A stretch of 64,000 bases of DNA. It comes from Streptomyces sp. HNM0574 (lineage in GTDB: Bacteria; Actinomycetota; Actinomycetes; Streptomycetales; Streptomycetaceae). The position numbers and the translations under genes were made by a program. The DNA lies in the NCBI RefSeq assembly GCF_012726235.1, contig NZ_JAASAH010000021.1, positions 49,598 to 113,597 of the forward strand, given 5' to 3'. The notes under the pieces were generated by a model. That model was not told the DNA's origin. It did not search any database and saw nothing but the letters and a program-made list of their open reading frames with translations. Shown piece after piece: positions 1 through 8,504 of this stretch. Each line of letters begins with the position of its first letter. The first letter of the stretch is position 1.

Positions 1-312
1 CGCCCTGGGCGGTCCTCCTTCAGGGGGTGGTGGACGAAGTGGCCCGGGCCGGGCGGGAGTTGGCGCGAGTCCGCTTCCGGTTCACCCCTGCGCCCCGCGT
101 ACCCCACGCCGTTTCCGTATCGTACCTGCGCACCCGGCGCGACCGAAGACCGGCGCAGCCGCCGGTCCGCCGGTGGGCGGGCGGGAGCGAGGCGTCCAGG
201 GGGCCGGGGCAGGGGGCGCGGACGGGCGCGCGGCGCGGTGCCGACCCGGGAGAGAGGATGACGGAGAGTGAGGAGCCAGCGGCACGCAGCTCCCGCTCCG
301 GGCAGAACGAAG

Positions 313-328
313 CCCCCGATCACGGGGG
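313..328. terminator. Small hairpin CCCCCG-ATCA-CGGGGG
   Basis: A perfect 6-bp all-GC stem with a 4-nt loop. There is no T-run, but actinobacterial terminators often lack one. It probably ends a transcript arriving from the left of the window. This is inferred from structure only. Confidence 0.4.
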
Positions 329-351
329 AACAACCGGGGGCCTCGCGTCTG

Positions 352-375
352 CAGGGGGCCTGTACAGGCCCCCTG
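352..375. terminator. 24-bp perfect palindrome
   Basis: Both halves of this 24-bp stretch are exact reverse complements (arms CAGGGGGCCTGT / ACAGGCCCCCTG). It could be a bidirectional terminator serving the minus-strand kinase gene and a gene left of the window, or a protein-binding site. The lack of a real loop makes a cruciform or dimeric-protein site possible. Confidence 0.45.
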
Positions 376-485
376 TTGGAAACGTAATCCGGTGACGGCG
401 TCCGGGTCAAGCGCCTCTTTCGTGCGCGCACCCGGGAATGCGCGGAGAGCCCCAAGGGGTCACGCTGGGTAGCGAATTGGGGCCG

Positions 486-1142
486 TCACGGCAGTCCCGC
501 CGGACCCCTCCGCACCCCGTAGCCCCCGTGCCCCTGCGACACCAGAAGATGCGCGTGCGGCAGCGAGGGATCTCCCGCGAAATGCGTACGCTCGGCGCGC
601 GTCCAGCCGTCCCAGAACCGGGCCTGCTCCGGACCGTCCCGCAGCCGCCCGCGCTCCCAGCCCACCGCCTCCGGCAGGTCCATCCACAACAGGCAGGCCA
701 GATACGGGCGCAGCGCCCGCCGCCCGGAGCCGACCCCCTCCACCAGGACCACCGGTGCGGGCGGCAGTTCGCGCCGGTGCGGCCCGAACTCCCCGCGCAC
801 CCAGTCGTACACGGCGTGCCGCGCGGGCTGCCCGGCGGCGAACGGCTCCAGCACCTGCCGCCGCACGCGGTCCGTCCACGCGAACAGCGCCTCGTGGCTG
901 GCCAGATCGTCGAGACGGACGACGGGGGCGGGCCCGCCGCCCGGCTCCGCCGCCTCGCCGAGGGCCGCGGCCAGCCGCGTCGCGAAGGTCGACTTCCCCG
1001 ACCCCGCGTGCCCGTCCACGGCCACCAGCCGCACCGGGCCCACCGACGGCGGCAGCCCCCGCAGCCACGCGGCCAGCGCCGCCGGCTCCCCGCTCGCGGG
1101 TACGGACGGGGGAGCGGCGGACGGAGGCGTGGGGCGGGACAT
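486..1142 (-). CDS. Uridine kinase-like P-loop nucleoside kinase
   Basis: A 218-residue protein with a Walker A motif GHAGSGKST at about residues 44-52, after a proline-rich N-terminus, and a later VVLVEGVGSG segment typical of uridine/cytidine kinase-like P-loop enzymes, where an acidic residue follows the second beta strand. WERGRLRDG and FWDGWTRAER suit the lid and substrate region of this family. It probably phosphorylates a nucleoside or related small molecule in the cytoplasm; the exact substrate cannot be read from sequence. ATG at 1142 is chosen because the frame further upstream lacks similarity and merges with unrelated sequence. It is transcribed alone and diverges from the C39 peptidase gene. 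Confidence 0.75.
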   Translation of the reverse strand: MSRPTPPSAAPPSVPASGEPAALAAWLRGLPPSVGPVRLVAVDGHAGSGKSTFATRLAAALGEAAEPGGGPAPVVRLDDLASHEALFAWTDRVRRQVLEPFAAGQPARHAVYDWVRGEFGPHRRELPPAPVVLVEGVGSGRRALRPYLACLLWMDLPEAVGWERGRLRDGPEQARFWDGWTRAERTHFAGDPSLPHAHLLVSQGHGGYGVRRGPAGLP

Positions 1143-1391
1143 CACCCCAGCGTACGGCCCTGCGGCGGCGGGCCGTCCCTTGGCCGCGGCCCGCGCGCAT
1201 GACGCGCCCGGCGGCGCACCTCTGGCCCGCCGGCCCCCGGAGCGGCGATAGTTGACCTGACGTGGACCTGCCGTCGCACCGGGCCGTCCGCACCCTCCGC
1301 ACTGCAGGCCGACGCCCCGACCCGCCGCACCTCTGCACCGCCTCCCGCCCGTACTCGTATCCGCACCCGTACCCACTGGGGGAACCCCGAG

Positions 1392-2795
1392 ATGAGCGAG
1401 TTGAACGAGATGAACGAGATGAGCAGCAGACCGGCCAAGCGCCGCTCCGTCCTCGCCGCCGCCGTGGCCGTCGCGGCCGGCGCCGTCGCCACGTCCGGCA
1501 CGCCCGTCCGCGCGGCCTCCGCGCAGCCGGGCCGGTCCGCCCCCGGCACCCGCGCCGCCTCCACCGTCGGCCACCGCGCCTGGACCGCCCACCGCGACTG
1601 GCTCACCGGCACCCACGAGGGCACCCGGGCCGTGCAGGGCGGCCGCCCCGGCGTCGTCATCGAGGAGCCGCACGGCACGTACGCGTACAAGGATCCGCAC
1701 ACGGGCCGCGAGCAGACCTGGGAGTACGCCCGCTGGACCTCGCCCGAGCACAGCCCCGAGGCGCCCGCGAGCGAGGCGATCGTCTCCTGGAACGCGCACA
1801 CCCCGCGCGGCACCTGGATCCGCGCCGAGATCCGGGCGACGTACTCGGACGGCGGCACCTCGCCCTGGTACACGATGGGGATCTGGACCTCGGGCGACGG
1901 CGACGACGTGCCCCGCCGCACCTCCGTCGACAAGCAGAAGGACGGCAGCACCAGCGTCTCCACCGACACCCTCGCCGTGGACGACCGCGCCACCGGCCTC
2001 CGCGTCACCGCCTACCGGCTGCGCGTCACCCTCTACCGGGCCCGGGGCTCGGACACCGGGCCGACCGTCTGGCGGCTCGGCGCGATGACCTCGGACGTGC
2101 CCGACCGCTTCGAGGTGCCCGCCTCGGAGCCGGGCAGGGCCGCGGAACTGAAGGTTCCGCGCTACTCGCAGGAGATCCACAAGGGCCAGTACCCGGAGTA
2201 CGACGGCGGCGGCGAGGCCTGGTGCAGCCCCACCTCCTCGCAGATGATCCTGGAGTTCTGGGGCCGCAAGCCCACCGCCGAGGACCTGGAGTGGGTCAAC
2301 CCGGACTACGCCGACCCGCAGGTCTGCCACGCGGCCCGGTACACCTTCGACTACCAGTACGAGGGCTGCGGCAACTGGCCGTTCAACACCGCCTACGCGA
2401 CCACGTACCGCGACATGCAGGCCGCCGTCACCCGCCTCGACGACCTCGGCCAGGCCGAACGCCTCATCGCCGCGGGCATCCCGCTGATCACTTCCCAGTC
2501 CTTCATCGAGTCCGAACTCGACGGAGCCGGCTACGGCACCCCAGGGCACCTCATGACCGTCGTCGGCTTCACCCCCGACGGCGACATCGTCGCCAACGAC
2601 CCGGCCGCCCCCGACAACCCCTCGGTCCGCCGCGTCTACAAACGCCGCCAGTGGGAGAACATCTGGCTCCGCACCAAGCGCAAGGACGCCGACGGCAAGA
2701 CCACCAGCGCCACCGGCGGCGTCTGCTACCTGTACTTCCCCCTCGACCTCTCGGACGAACAGCGGGAAGTGCTGGGGGAGTTGGGGGTGCTGTAG
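1392..2795 (+). CDS. Secreted C39-family peptidase-like protein
   Basis: A 467-residue protein. The N-terminus has a basic stretch (RPAKRRS) followed by an alanine-rich hydrophobic segment, suggesting a Sec or Tat signal peptide to about residue 40. The C-terminal third carries a papain-like C39 signature: Cys in GGEAWCSPTSSQM (about residue 278), His in GYGTPGHLMTVVGF (about 387) and Asp/Asn in VANDPAAP. The central part looks like a beta-rich carbohydrate- or substrate-binding region. It is likely exported and cleaves peptides outside the cell; the substrate is unknown. Several in-frame ATGs lie close together (1392, 1413, 1422), so the start may be a few codons later. Confidence 0.8.
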   Translation: MSELNEMNEMSSRPAKRRSVLAAAVAVAAGAVATSGTPVRAASAQPGRSAPGTRAASTVGHRAWTAHRDWLTGTHEGTRAVQGGRPGVVIEEPHGTYAYKDPHTGREQTWEYARWTSPEHSPEAPASEAIVSWNAHTPRGTWIRAEIRATYSDGGTSPWYTMGIWTSGDGDDVPRRTSVDKQKDGSTSVSTDTLAVDDRATGLRVTAYRLRVTLYRARGSDTGPTVWRLGAMTSDVPDRFEVPASEPGRAAELKVPRYSQEIHKGQYPEYDGGGEAWCSPTSSQMILEFWGRKPTAEDLEWVNPDYADPQVCHAARYTFDYQYEGCGNWPFNTAYATTYRDMQAAVTRLDDLGQAERLIAAGIPLITSQSFIESELDGAGYGTPGHLMTVVGFTPDGDIVANDPAAPDNPSVRRVYKRRQWENIWLRTKRKDADGKTTSATGGVCYLYFPLDLSDEQREVLGELGVL

Positions 2796-3179
2796 CGGGC
2801 AGGCGGCGGTGACCTCGACGGAGCTGTGCCCGAGCCATCGGGGCACCTCGTGGAGGGAAGCACCTTTCGTCAAGGTCACCGTTGCCCATTTGGGCTCGTC
2901 CGCGGAGAGGGGATGTGTCAGAGCCGAGGTAGCCGCGATGACCGCCAAGGCCGCGTCCCGGGCCCCGATGGCAGGAGCGGGCCTCCGGTAGGTCTCCAGG
3001 AGATGACCTGCGCCGCGAGCCAGGATCCTGCCCTCGTTATGCCAGGTCACAGCCTTGTGAAGCTGCTCCTGCCACTCCAGGGGAGCATCGCGCACATCCA
3101 GCGGCGACCAGGCGTCGGGGGAGCCCTTCAGCCAGGCGATGGTGACCGCATGCTCGTCGTCGGCGTCCACCGCCTCCAC
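2796..3179 (-). pseudogene. Remnant with tyrosine-recombinase C-terminal scrap
   Basis: On the minus strand, positions about 2880 to 2796 encode KGASLHEVPRWLGHSSVEVT. This matches the conserved tail of phage-type integrases, where the LGH histidine and the following helix precede the catalytic Tyr. The catalytic Tyr and the rest of the domain are missing. The upstream part of the same frame (to 3179) contains a plausible protein segment, AWLKGSPDAW...PLEWQEQLHKAV, that I do not recognise and that is not integrase-like. It looks like a fusion of two decayed genes left by integration and deletion. Confidence 0.55.
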
Positions 3180-3508
3180 AGCCGGCGCCTCGGCTTCCGC
3201 CGACGCGTCAGACGGCGGCGCTGCGGCTGTCCCGGACGCGGGCGAGGGGAGGGGGCGGAGACCTGGGGAAGGCTGGTGCTGAGCGGCGCGGTGTCCAGGA
3301 TGTTGTGGAAGAGCGTCCGCACATCGCGGAGAGCCCGCGTCCCGAAGCCTCGGTGAACAGCTTCAGCTCCCAGCCCAGGTCTTCAATGTGGTTCACGGTA
3401 AACATGGTGTGACATTTCTCGATGGGCAGACGGGGGGACTGGGAAACCTGGAATCCAATGTCTCCGGAATCAAGTACATGCCCTATTACTAGTTGGAGGA
3501 AATGACCC
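3180..3508. other. Gene-poor stretch of lower GC
   Basis: No reading frame here is convincing. The last 120 bases (about 3380-3500) are visibly AT-richer than the rest of the window, suggesting acquired DNA and the promoter area of the next gene. I do not see clear -35/-10 elements. Confidence 0.45.
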
Positions 3509-3814
3509 TTGTTGAGCGAAGAGCAGGCCATTCAAGAGGCCCGGGAATATCTTGAACGAACCTACGCGGGCGAGTACACGATCGTCCTGCCGGCCGGGTG
3601 TGCCCGTAAGTACAGCTGGGCTTGGAGCGTTGTCTTTGACACGCAGGAGCACATCGATACCGGTGATGACATGCAGGCTCCTCTGTCCTGCGTGGTGTAC
3701 GTCCCGCAGGACGGCTCACCTGTGCAGTTCCTCCCGACGGCGTTCACCACCGAGGAAACCGCAGCGTTTCTGGAGACCGGTGTGACGCCCGAGCGACTGC
3801 GTCCCGGAGTCTGA
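3509..3814 (+). CDS. YrhB/Imm35-type small protein
   Basis: A 101-residue protein. Its opening (EEQAIQEAREYLERTYAGEYTIVL) and its middle (SWAWSVVFDTQEHIDTGD...LSCVVYVPQDGSPVQFLPTA) follow the pattern of the YrhB / immunity-protein-35 family: a helix, then a strand with an aromatic, then a conserved small-residue strand. Imm35 proteins are predicted to neutralise co-encoded polymorphic toxins. The start is TTG at 3509, chosen because GGAGGA (3495-3500) sits 8 nt upstream and the only nearby ATG (3502) opens a 17-codon frame. The next gene starts 6 nt after the stop, so the two are probably one transcript. Confidence 0.7.
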   Translation: MLSEEQAIQEAREYLERTYAGEYTIVLPAGCARKYSWAWSVVFDTQEHIDTGDDMQAPLSCVVYVPQDGSPVQFLPTAFTTEETAAFLETGVTPERLRPGV

Positions 3815-3820
3815 CCGCGC

Positions 3821-5122
3821 ATGATCCCCGCACAGCAAGCAGCCGCGTGGTTGCAGCACGTCTACCAAGGCCGCGTCGAACTGACCGGCCCCGAACCCCT
3901 CGCGCAGTACCGGGAGAGCCTCCTCTTCGGCTGCCGTAACGTGCTCGACCCCCGCGGCCCCGAGGCGGCAGCCGGGGCCGAACCGATGCTCAACTGCACC
4001 GTCGCGGTGCCCAGGAACGGCAGCGCGCCGTTCCATCCCGCGACTCACGATCCGCACGCGGACCTGCGCGCCTTCGACGCAGCGCCGCACCCGCGCGGCC
4101 CGCAGGACCTGGCCCGGCAGCTCAACGCCCGCGGCTGCGCCCTGGCAATCAGCGCGATGGTCGACGGCGCGCAGGCCACAGCCCTGCCATGGCAGCCCTG
4201 GCAGGAACAGCCCGGCTGGTGGCAGCAGTTGGTCAGCCGCTACTTCCCCTCGGCGTCCACGGTCTCGTGTAGTACGTGGGACGAGGTGATCCGCGCCGTG
4301 CAGGAGCAGGGGCCGCGTACCCGGGCCCTGGTGTGGGTGCGGAGGGAGGTCAACGGCCATGAGGCCACCGGCACTGTGCTGTTCGCCGACAGTCGGAACG
4401 GGAACGTTGCCTTTCTGGACGGTCAGACCGGCGGGCTGGCACAGCTCCAGACGCACGGAATCCGTTCTCTGGCCGTGGCGCGCTTCCAGCCCGCCGAGGC
4501 CGACCCGATGCGCCAGCCGGCCCCGGATCTGCAGTCTGCCGTGCGCAAGGCCACTGCGTGGCTGGAGAGCACCTGGGGCCCGGAGGTGGAACTCGTCTCC
4601 CCCGATGCCGCCGACGAGTTGCAACGGGGCTGGCTGTTCGCCTGCAACACCCGCCGCTTCCTGCACGAACGGGACGGCAACGCGGGCATGCTCGACGCCG
4701 GATTCGTCGTCCCCAAGAGCACCCAAGCACCAATCCTGCTGCCCAATTCCTATCCGTGGCAGTGGCTCGACGCCTGGGACAACGGCGCCACCCCGGGCAA
4801 CGAGAGCATGCCCTTGCCCCCGGAGCCGGGCCCCGCATCGTGGTTGCCCAACACCTTGGCCAACCTCGAGGGCGACGTGCAGTCCCTGACCAGCCACACC
4901 GACTGGGGACAGCTCATCGCCACCATCGCGTCATGGCCCCGGGGAGCCCGCGCACTGGTATGGCAGCGCCGCCGCGACCGCCGCGGCCGCGACTCCACCG
5001 GCCTGGTCCTCGTTGCCACCCACGGCCCTGACGGTGTCCAGCTCATCGACAGCAACACGGGAACGACCGCCCGCCTCGAATCGGAAGGCGTCATCGCCCT
5101 TCACCTCATCCGCTACAGGTAG
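3821..5122 (+). CDS. Tandem YrhB/Imm35 plus degenerate Tox-PL-like protein
   Basis: A 433-residue protein built as two similar halves. Each begins with a YrhB/Imm35-like helix and strand (QQAAAWLQHVYQGRVEL near residue 6; SAVRKATAWLESTWGPEVELVS near 232) and ends with a region like toxin glutamine-deamidase (Tox-PL) domains (RALVWVRREVNGHEATGTVLF...NVAFLDGQTGG near 168-205; ARALVWQRRRDRRGRDSTGLVLV...VQLIDSNTG near 383-423). The Tox-PL catalytic Cys and the GH-F histidine context are not conserved in the second half and doubtful in the first, so I infer an inactive, probably immunity-type protein. It follows the 101-residue YrhB gene by 6 nt. Confidence 0.65.
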   Translation: MIPAQQAAAWLQHVYQGRVELTGPEPLAQYRESLLFGCRNVLDPRGPEAAAGAEPMLNCTVAVPRNGSAPFHPATHDPHADLRAFDAAPHPRGPQDLARQLNARGCALAISAMVDGAQATALPWQPWQEQPGWWQQLVSRYFPSASTVSCSTWDEVIRAVQEQGPRTRALVWVRREVNGHEATGTVLFADSRNGNVAFLDGQTGGLAQLQTHGIRSLAVARFQPAEADPMRQPAPDLQSAVRKATAWLESTWGPEVELVSPDAADELQRGWLFACNTRRFLHERDGNAGMLDAGFVVPKSTQAPILLPNSYPWQWLDAWDNGATPGNESMPLPPEPGPASWLPNTLANLEGDVQSLTSHTDWGQLIATIASWPRGARALVWQRRRDRRGRDSTGLVLVATHGPDGVQLIDSNTGTTARLESEGVIALHLIRYR

Positions 5123-5429
5123 GCGCTCTGTGGACCGCCGCAGAACCAGGTGGGGTTGGCTGTGGCGGGGGCTCGGAGGAATGGTGTGAGCAAGGGGACT
5201 GCCGCCACCCGTCGGGCGGATTTACTGGGCTGGAGGCACAGAGTTCTTCGAGGAAGCGGCTGGGTGTCGTTGGGCTGGTGCCTGAGCACCGTGGCGGTTC
5301 GATGTCATGTGTAGCCGAGGGCGCGGTGGCAGAGGGAGGTCAGAGGGGTCTGGAGCTGTTCTGCTTCGGCCTGGGTGTGTTCGCGGCTGCCGAGGTCGCA
5401 GGGGGCTGCGGAACGGTCCGACCTCAAGC
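5123..5429. other. Interval between YrhB gene and Uma2 remnant
   Basis: I see no complete gene. On the minus strand it should contain the missing C-terminal half of the Uma2-type gene, but no such motif is visible, so that half seems deleted or scrambled. Confidence 0.45.
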
Positions 5430-5773
5430 AACAGGTCAGGAAGTGTCCGCCCCGCGCGCGGAACGGTCCGGTCAGTGCTGCCTCGGCCGCTGCGCTTGCG
5501 TCGACCACTGCAATGTCCGGGACCAGCAACCCGTCTTGACCAGCACGTTGACCGTGTCGAATACCTCGACGTCCGCTCCCGTTTCGTCTGCGGCGTCCTC
5601 CAGGAGGCGGGCGAGGTGGCGGGCGGCCCGCTGTGCGGGATTCCCGGGCTGGGGCTCATCATCAACGACCCCTCCACCAGTTCGACGCGGTGGACAGTGT
5701 CTTCCGGCAGTCGCAGGACTTCCTGGACCGTCCACGGGCCGGGGTGCTGGCTGTACTCGTGCGCAAGGCTCAT
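5430..5773 (-). pseudogene. Uma2-family (DUF820) endonuclease pseudogene, two frameshifts
   Basis: Three minus-strand frames read consecutively give one Uma2-like N-terminus. 5773-5632 encodes WTVQEVLRLPEDT.HRVELVEGSLMMSPSPGIPH. A one-base loss shifts to QRAARHLARLLEDAADE.GADVEVFDTVNVL (about 5630-5535). Another one-base loss gives LLVPDIAVVDAS (about 5530-5490). In Uma2 nucleases the HRVELVDG and VPDIAVV strands hold catalytic acidic residues. The later EIVSPSS motif is missing. Uma2 proteins are PD-(D/E)XK-fold predicted nucleases common in Streptomyces. Not functional as it stands. Confidence 0.75.
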
Positions 5774-6041
5774 GACTCCTCGCCTCCTCCCGGAGGCCCT
5801 TCAGCGGGCCCCGGCACGGCCACAGCTGTCCCGCCTCGCTTCCGCGCGCTTGCGCCAACGGCGCGATGTGCGGGGCAAGCGGGGACCTCATGCGGGCTCT
5901 GCGAACTGCCCAGACCCGTCAGCTGGAACAACTGTGGTGGCTGCGTGGCCTGTTGGCCGTGCGCGTGCCGCCCCGGTCCATGGCCGAGCCTGTGTGGCGG
6001 CCGCCGCATCCGCCGTCTTCGCAGGGGTGGAGGCGTCTCGT

Positions 6042-7532
6042 ATGCTGCCCCCCGTGGAGCGGGGGAAGATAGTCGCGGACCGTTACGAGCTGATCGGCCG
6101 TCTGGGCCGGGGCGGCATGGGCGAGGTGTGGGCCGCGCGGGATGGCGTGCTCCACCGTGAGGTAGCGCTCAAGCTGCTGGATCTGGACGGGGTTGCCCAT
6201 GCTGACCTGCCCCGGCGGTTCGAGCGCGAGGCGGTGGCTGCTGCCCAGATCGTCCACCCCAACGTCGCCGCCCTGTACGACCGGGGCGTTCACGACGACG
6301 TGTTGTTCTTGGTCATGGAGAAGGTGGACGGCCAGACACTCGCCGCGCGGCTCCAGGCTGGGAGTCCTTTCCCTCTGACGCGTGCCGTGGCCATCGCCGG
6401 CAGTATCTGCGCCGCACTGGAGGCCGCGCACCGGGCCCAGGTCATCCATTACGACATCAAGCCCCACAACGTCATCGTCACCGGCGACGGGCTGGTGAAG
6501 GTCATCGACTTCGGGATCGCCGGGTTCGTCCAGGCCGCGTTCACGGTGGCGCGCTCCTCCCAACTGGCCCCGGCCGGAACGCCGGAGTTCGGTGCACCGG
6601 AGCAGTTCCTCACGGAACGCGGCGACGAACGCTCCGATCTGTACGCACTCGGTGGGACGCTCTTCGCGATGCTCGGCGGCCGACCGCCCTTCACCGGGCC
6701 TAACAGCATGGCGATCGTGCGGCGCAAGCTCGACGAGGAGGCCCCGCCCCTGGACGCGTTGCGCCCCGGCCTGCCGCCGGAGGTGACCGCGCTCGTCGCC
6801 GAACTACTGGAGCGCGACCCCGACCGGCGCCCCCAGTCGGCACAGCAGGTCCAACAGCGACTTCAGGCACTCTCGGCGTCGTGCGGGGCAGAGGAAGCTC
6901 CCACTGAGGGGATGCCCCCGCCCCCGCGCACCCGCTTGATGGACGACGACATCCGAGGGGAACCTCGGCCGCCCTCTCCCGGCTCCTGGAACAGCGCCTC
7001 CACCGACGAGACGCCGTTCACCGCGGACGCTCTGCTGCCGCGGCGGTTCACCGACGACATGGGCATCGAGTTCGCCCGGATCGCAGCGGACACCCGCCTC
7101 CCCCGTGAAGCGGGCCCCAGCGACCTGGTCAGGGAACTCGAGTGCCGTGACTGTACTGGGGCGGTCGTCGGCGTCTACGTGGAGCAGCCCGGCTCCCGAG
7201 GCATGCCGGAGAACCCTGTCTGCGTCTGCGTCCAGGTCTTCGCGTTCCCTGACTGGGCGATGGCCAAGGACGCGCACGGGTACCTGGGCGACGGGGGCGG
7301 AGCCTGGCGCCTCACCATCTGGAGCGCCCGCGACGGGGGCGGGCTCGCCCCCTGTCCCGACAAGGTCCACCGCAGCCACCGACAGCGGTACAGCTGGAGG
7401 GAGAACCGCTACCTGAGGGTGGCGGTGGCCTACCGTGCCGACCTCACCAACGACGGCTCCATCCGTCCCTGGCTCGCCGCAGCCGCCCGCAGGGCCGCGT
7501 TCTCCGCGGGTCCGCAGAACCACCACGGGTAG
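6042..7532 (+). CDS. Ser/Thr protein kinase, cytoplasmic, non-RD
   Basis: A 496-residue protein. The Hanks-type kinase domain spans about residues 15-275: glycine loop LGRGGMGEV (21-29), catalytic Lys44 in VALKLL, catalytic loop HYDIKPHN, DFG in VIDFGIAG, and APE in GAPEQF. The residue before the catalytic Asp is Tyr rather than Arg, making this a non-RD kinase. No transmembrane segment or PASTA repeat is visible. The C-terminal 200 residues form an unrecognised domain with several cysteines (ECRDC; CVCVQVF). ATG 6042 is chosen for its purine-rich RBS at about 6023-6033; GTG 6054 is the alternative. It sits inside the accessory island. Confidence 0.85.
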   Translation: MLPPVERGKIVADRYELIGRLGRGGMGEVWAARDGVLHREVALKLLDLDGVAHADLPRRFEREAVAAAQIVHPNVAALYDRGVHDDVLFLVMEKVDGQTLAARLQAGSPFPLTRAVAIAGSICAALEAAHRAQVIHYDIKPHNVIVTGDGLVKVIDFGIAGFVQAAFTVARSSQLAPAGTPEFGAPEQFLTERGDERSDLYALGGTLFAMLGGRPPFTGPNSMAIVRRKLDEEAPPLDALRPGLPPEVTALVAELLERDPDRRPQSAQQVQQRLQALSASCGAEEAPTEGMPPPPRTRLMDDDIRGEPRPPSPGSWNSASTDETPFTADALLPRRFTDDMGIEFARIAADTRLPREAGPSDLVRELECRDCTGAVVGVYVEQPGSRGMPENPVCVCVQVFAFPDWAMAKDAHGYLGDGGGAWRLTIWSARDGGGLAPCPDKVHRSHRQRYSWRENRYLRVAVAYRADLTNDGSIRPWLAAAARRAAFSAGPQNHHG

Positions 7533-7630
7533 TCCGGCTGGCTTCCGTCGTCCAGCTTGGGCGTGTTCGGGTCTCTCAGCGGGCGCCGGCGGGCCGGGGT
7601 GGAGGCGGCGAAGCTGGCCAGCGTCTTTGC

Positions 7631-8128
7631 GAGGCGTACGCGGGGCTGCAGAACGCGAACGACCCCGACCGCAAGAAGTACAGCGTCCCGATGGAGATCA
7701 ACCACATCCCGCCCAAGTCGGCCTGGAAGGACATCACCGAGAACGGCTTCTACCGCGAGGGGAAGCCGCACGGCAAGCAGAAGGTGCGGTACGGGCCCGC
7801 CATCCGCATGACGGAGGACGACCACTCCGCACTGAGCAGCACCGACGGCAGCGCCAAGGCCCTGGCCTGGCAGGCGGAGCAGCGGGAGCTCGTGGCCAAC
7901 GGATACCTCGACTACGCCATGAAGATGGACATCGACGACATCCGCGCCAAGCACGGTTCCAAGTACGATGCCGAGATCCAGGAAATGATCAAGGTGGCAG
8001 ATGGACTTCGAGATCCTTCCGCGTCAGGGCATCGGCCCCTTCACGCTCGGCATGACGATGGAGAACGCGGCCGGGGCGGCCGCGGAGTGGGCAGGCACGG
8101 AGGTCCGCCTGGAGGACTCCGGTGGTGA
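7631..8128 (+). pseudogene. Orphan C-terminal toxin domain (HNH-like) fragment
   Basis: From about 7631 the frame reads EAYAGLQNANDPDRKKYSVP then MEINHIPPKSAW. This is typical of the conserved MEINHxPPKSAx motif of C-terminal nuclease toxin tips of polymorphic-toxin proteins; a second motif RMTEDDHSALSSTD follows. There is no N-terminal delivery portion, signal peptide or RBS, so it is a displaced toxin tip. The frame stays open past 8001 into the next gene, and its last 40 residues read as antisense-like sequence, suggesting a lost stop codon. In this family the INH and D-H residues are expected to bind metal and cleave nucleic acid. Confidence 0.6.
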
Positions 8129-8483
8129 CGAGCTCAAGGTGCCGGTGCGCCACCCGCACTTCCTCGCCGTTCTGGTGGCCAACGAAGGCACCCGGCTCAA
8201 CGCGGTGATCGTCCGCCGCTTCCGGGACGAGGACGCCCCCGTCCGCGTCCTCCTGAACGGTACCGACGTCTTCCGCACCCCGATCGAAGACCTGCACAGT
8301 GCCCTGGAGGCCCAGGGCCACGAACTCCAGGAGGAGCACGGCCTCGAAGTGCTGGACCTCGGGCTGATCTTCTCCAACGAGAGCAGCTTCGAATACCCCG
8401 AGGACGACGAGGGCGTCCCTCTCTACTTCGACACCGTGCTGCTCAGCGACAACAACCATCCGTTCTTCCAGGGGCGTTGGTAA
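8001..8483 (+). CDS. Probable immunity protein for the toxin fragment
   Basis: A 160-residue acidic, soluble protein beginning MDFEILPRQGIGPFTLGMTME, a pattern seen in small Streptomyces proteins that lie just downstream of polymorphic-toxin genes. The start ATG 8001 has AAGGTGG 8-14 nt upstream and lies inside the toxin frame, so the two would be coupled. I infer that it binds and blocks the nuclease. No enzyme motif is visible. The reading frame is intact although the toxin is truncated. Confidence 0.55.
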   Translation: MDFEILPRQGIGPFTLGMTMENAAGAAAEWAGTEVRLEDSGGDELKVPVRHPHFLAVLVANEGTRLNAVIVRRFRDEDAPVRVLLNGTDVFRTPIEDLHSALEAQGHELQEEHGLEVLDLGLIFSNESSFEYPEDDEGVPLYFDTVLLSDNNHPFFQGRW

Positions 8484-8504
8484 CGCCACCGGGGGAGACC
8501 TACA

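Larger units (their letters stand above)
1..485. other. Region without a convincing gene
   Basis: No reading frame here has a recognisable product; short open frames on both strands look like chance frames of GC-rich DNA. The interval holds two hairpins near 313-328 and 352-375. It separates whatever lies left of the window from the minus-strand kinase gene ending at 486. Confidence 0.6.

Noticed and set aside
300..420. tRNA gene near the left end
   Set aside because: The local stems are simple hairpins; no cloverleaf with T-loop GTTCRA and acceptor stem could be folded by eye.
486..3179. Single 897-residue minus-strand reading frame
   Set aside because: It joins the kinase gene (which starts cleanly at 1142) to the antisense of the C39 peptidase and to an integrase scrap; only the two ends have protein-like sequence.
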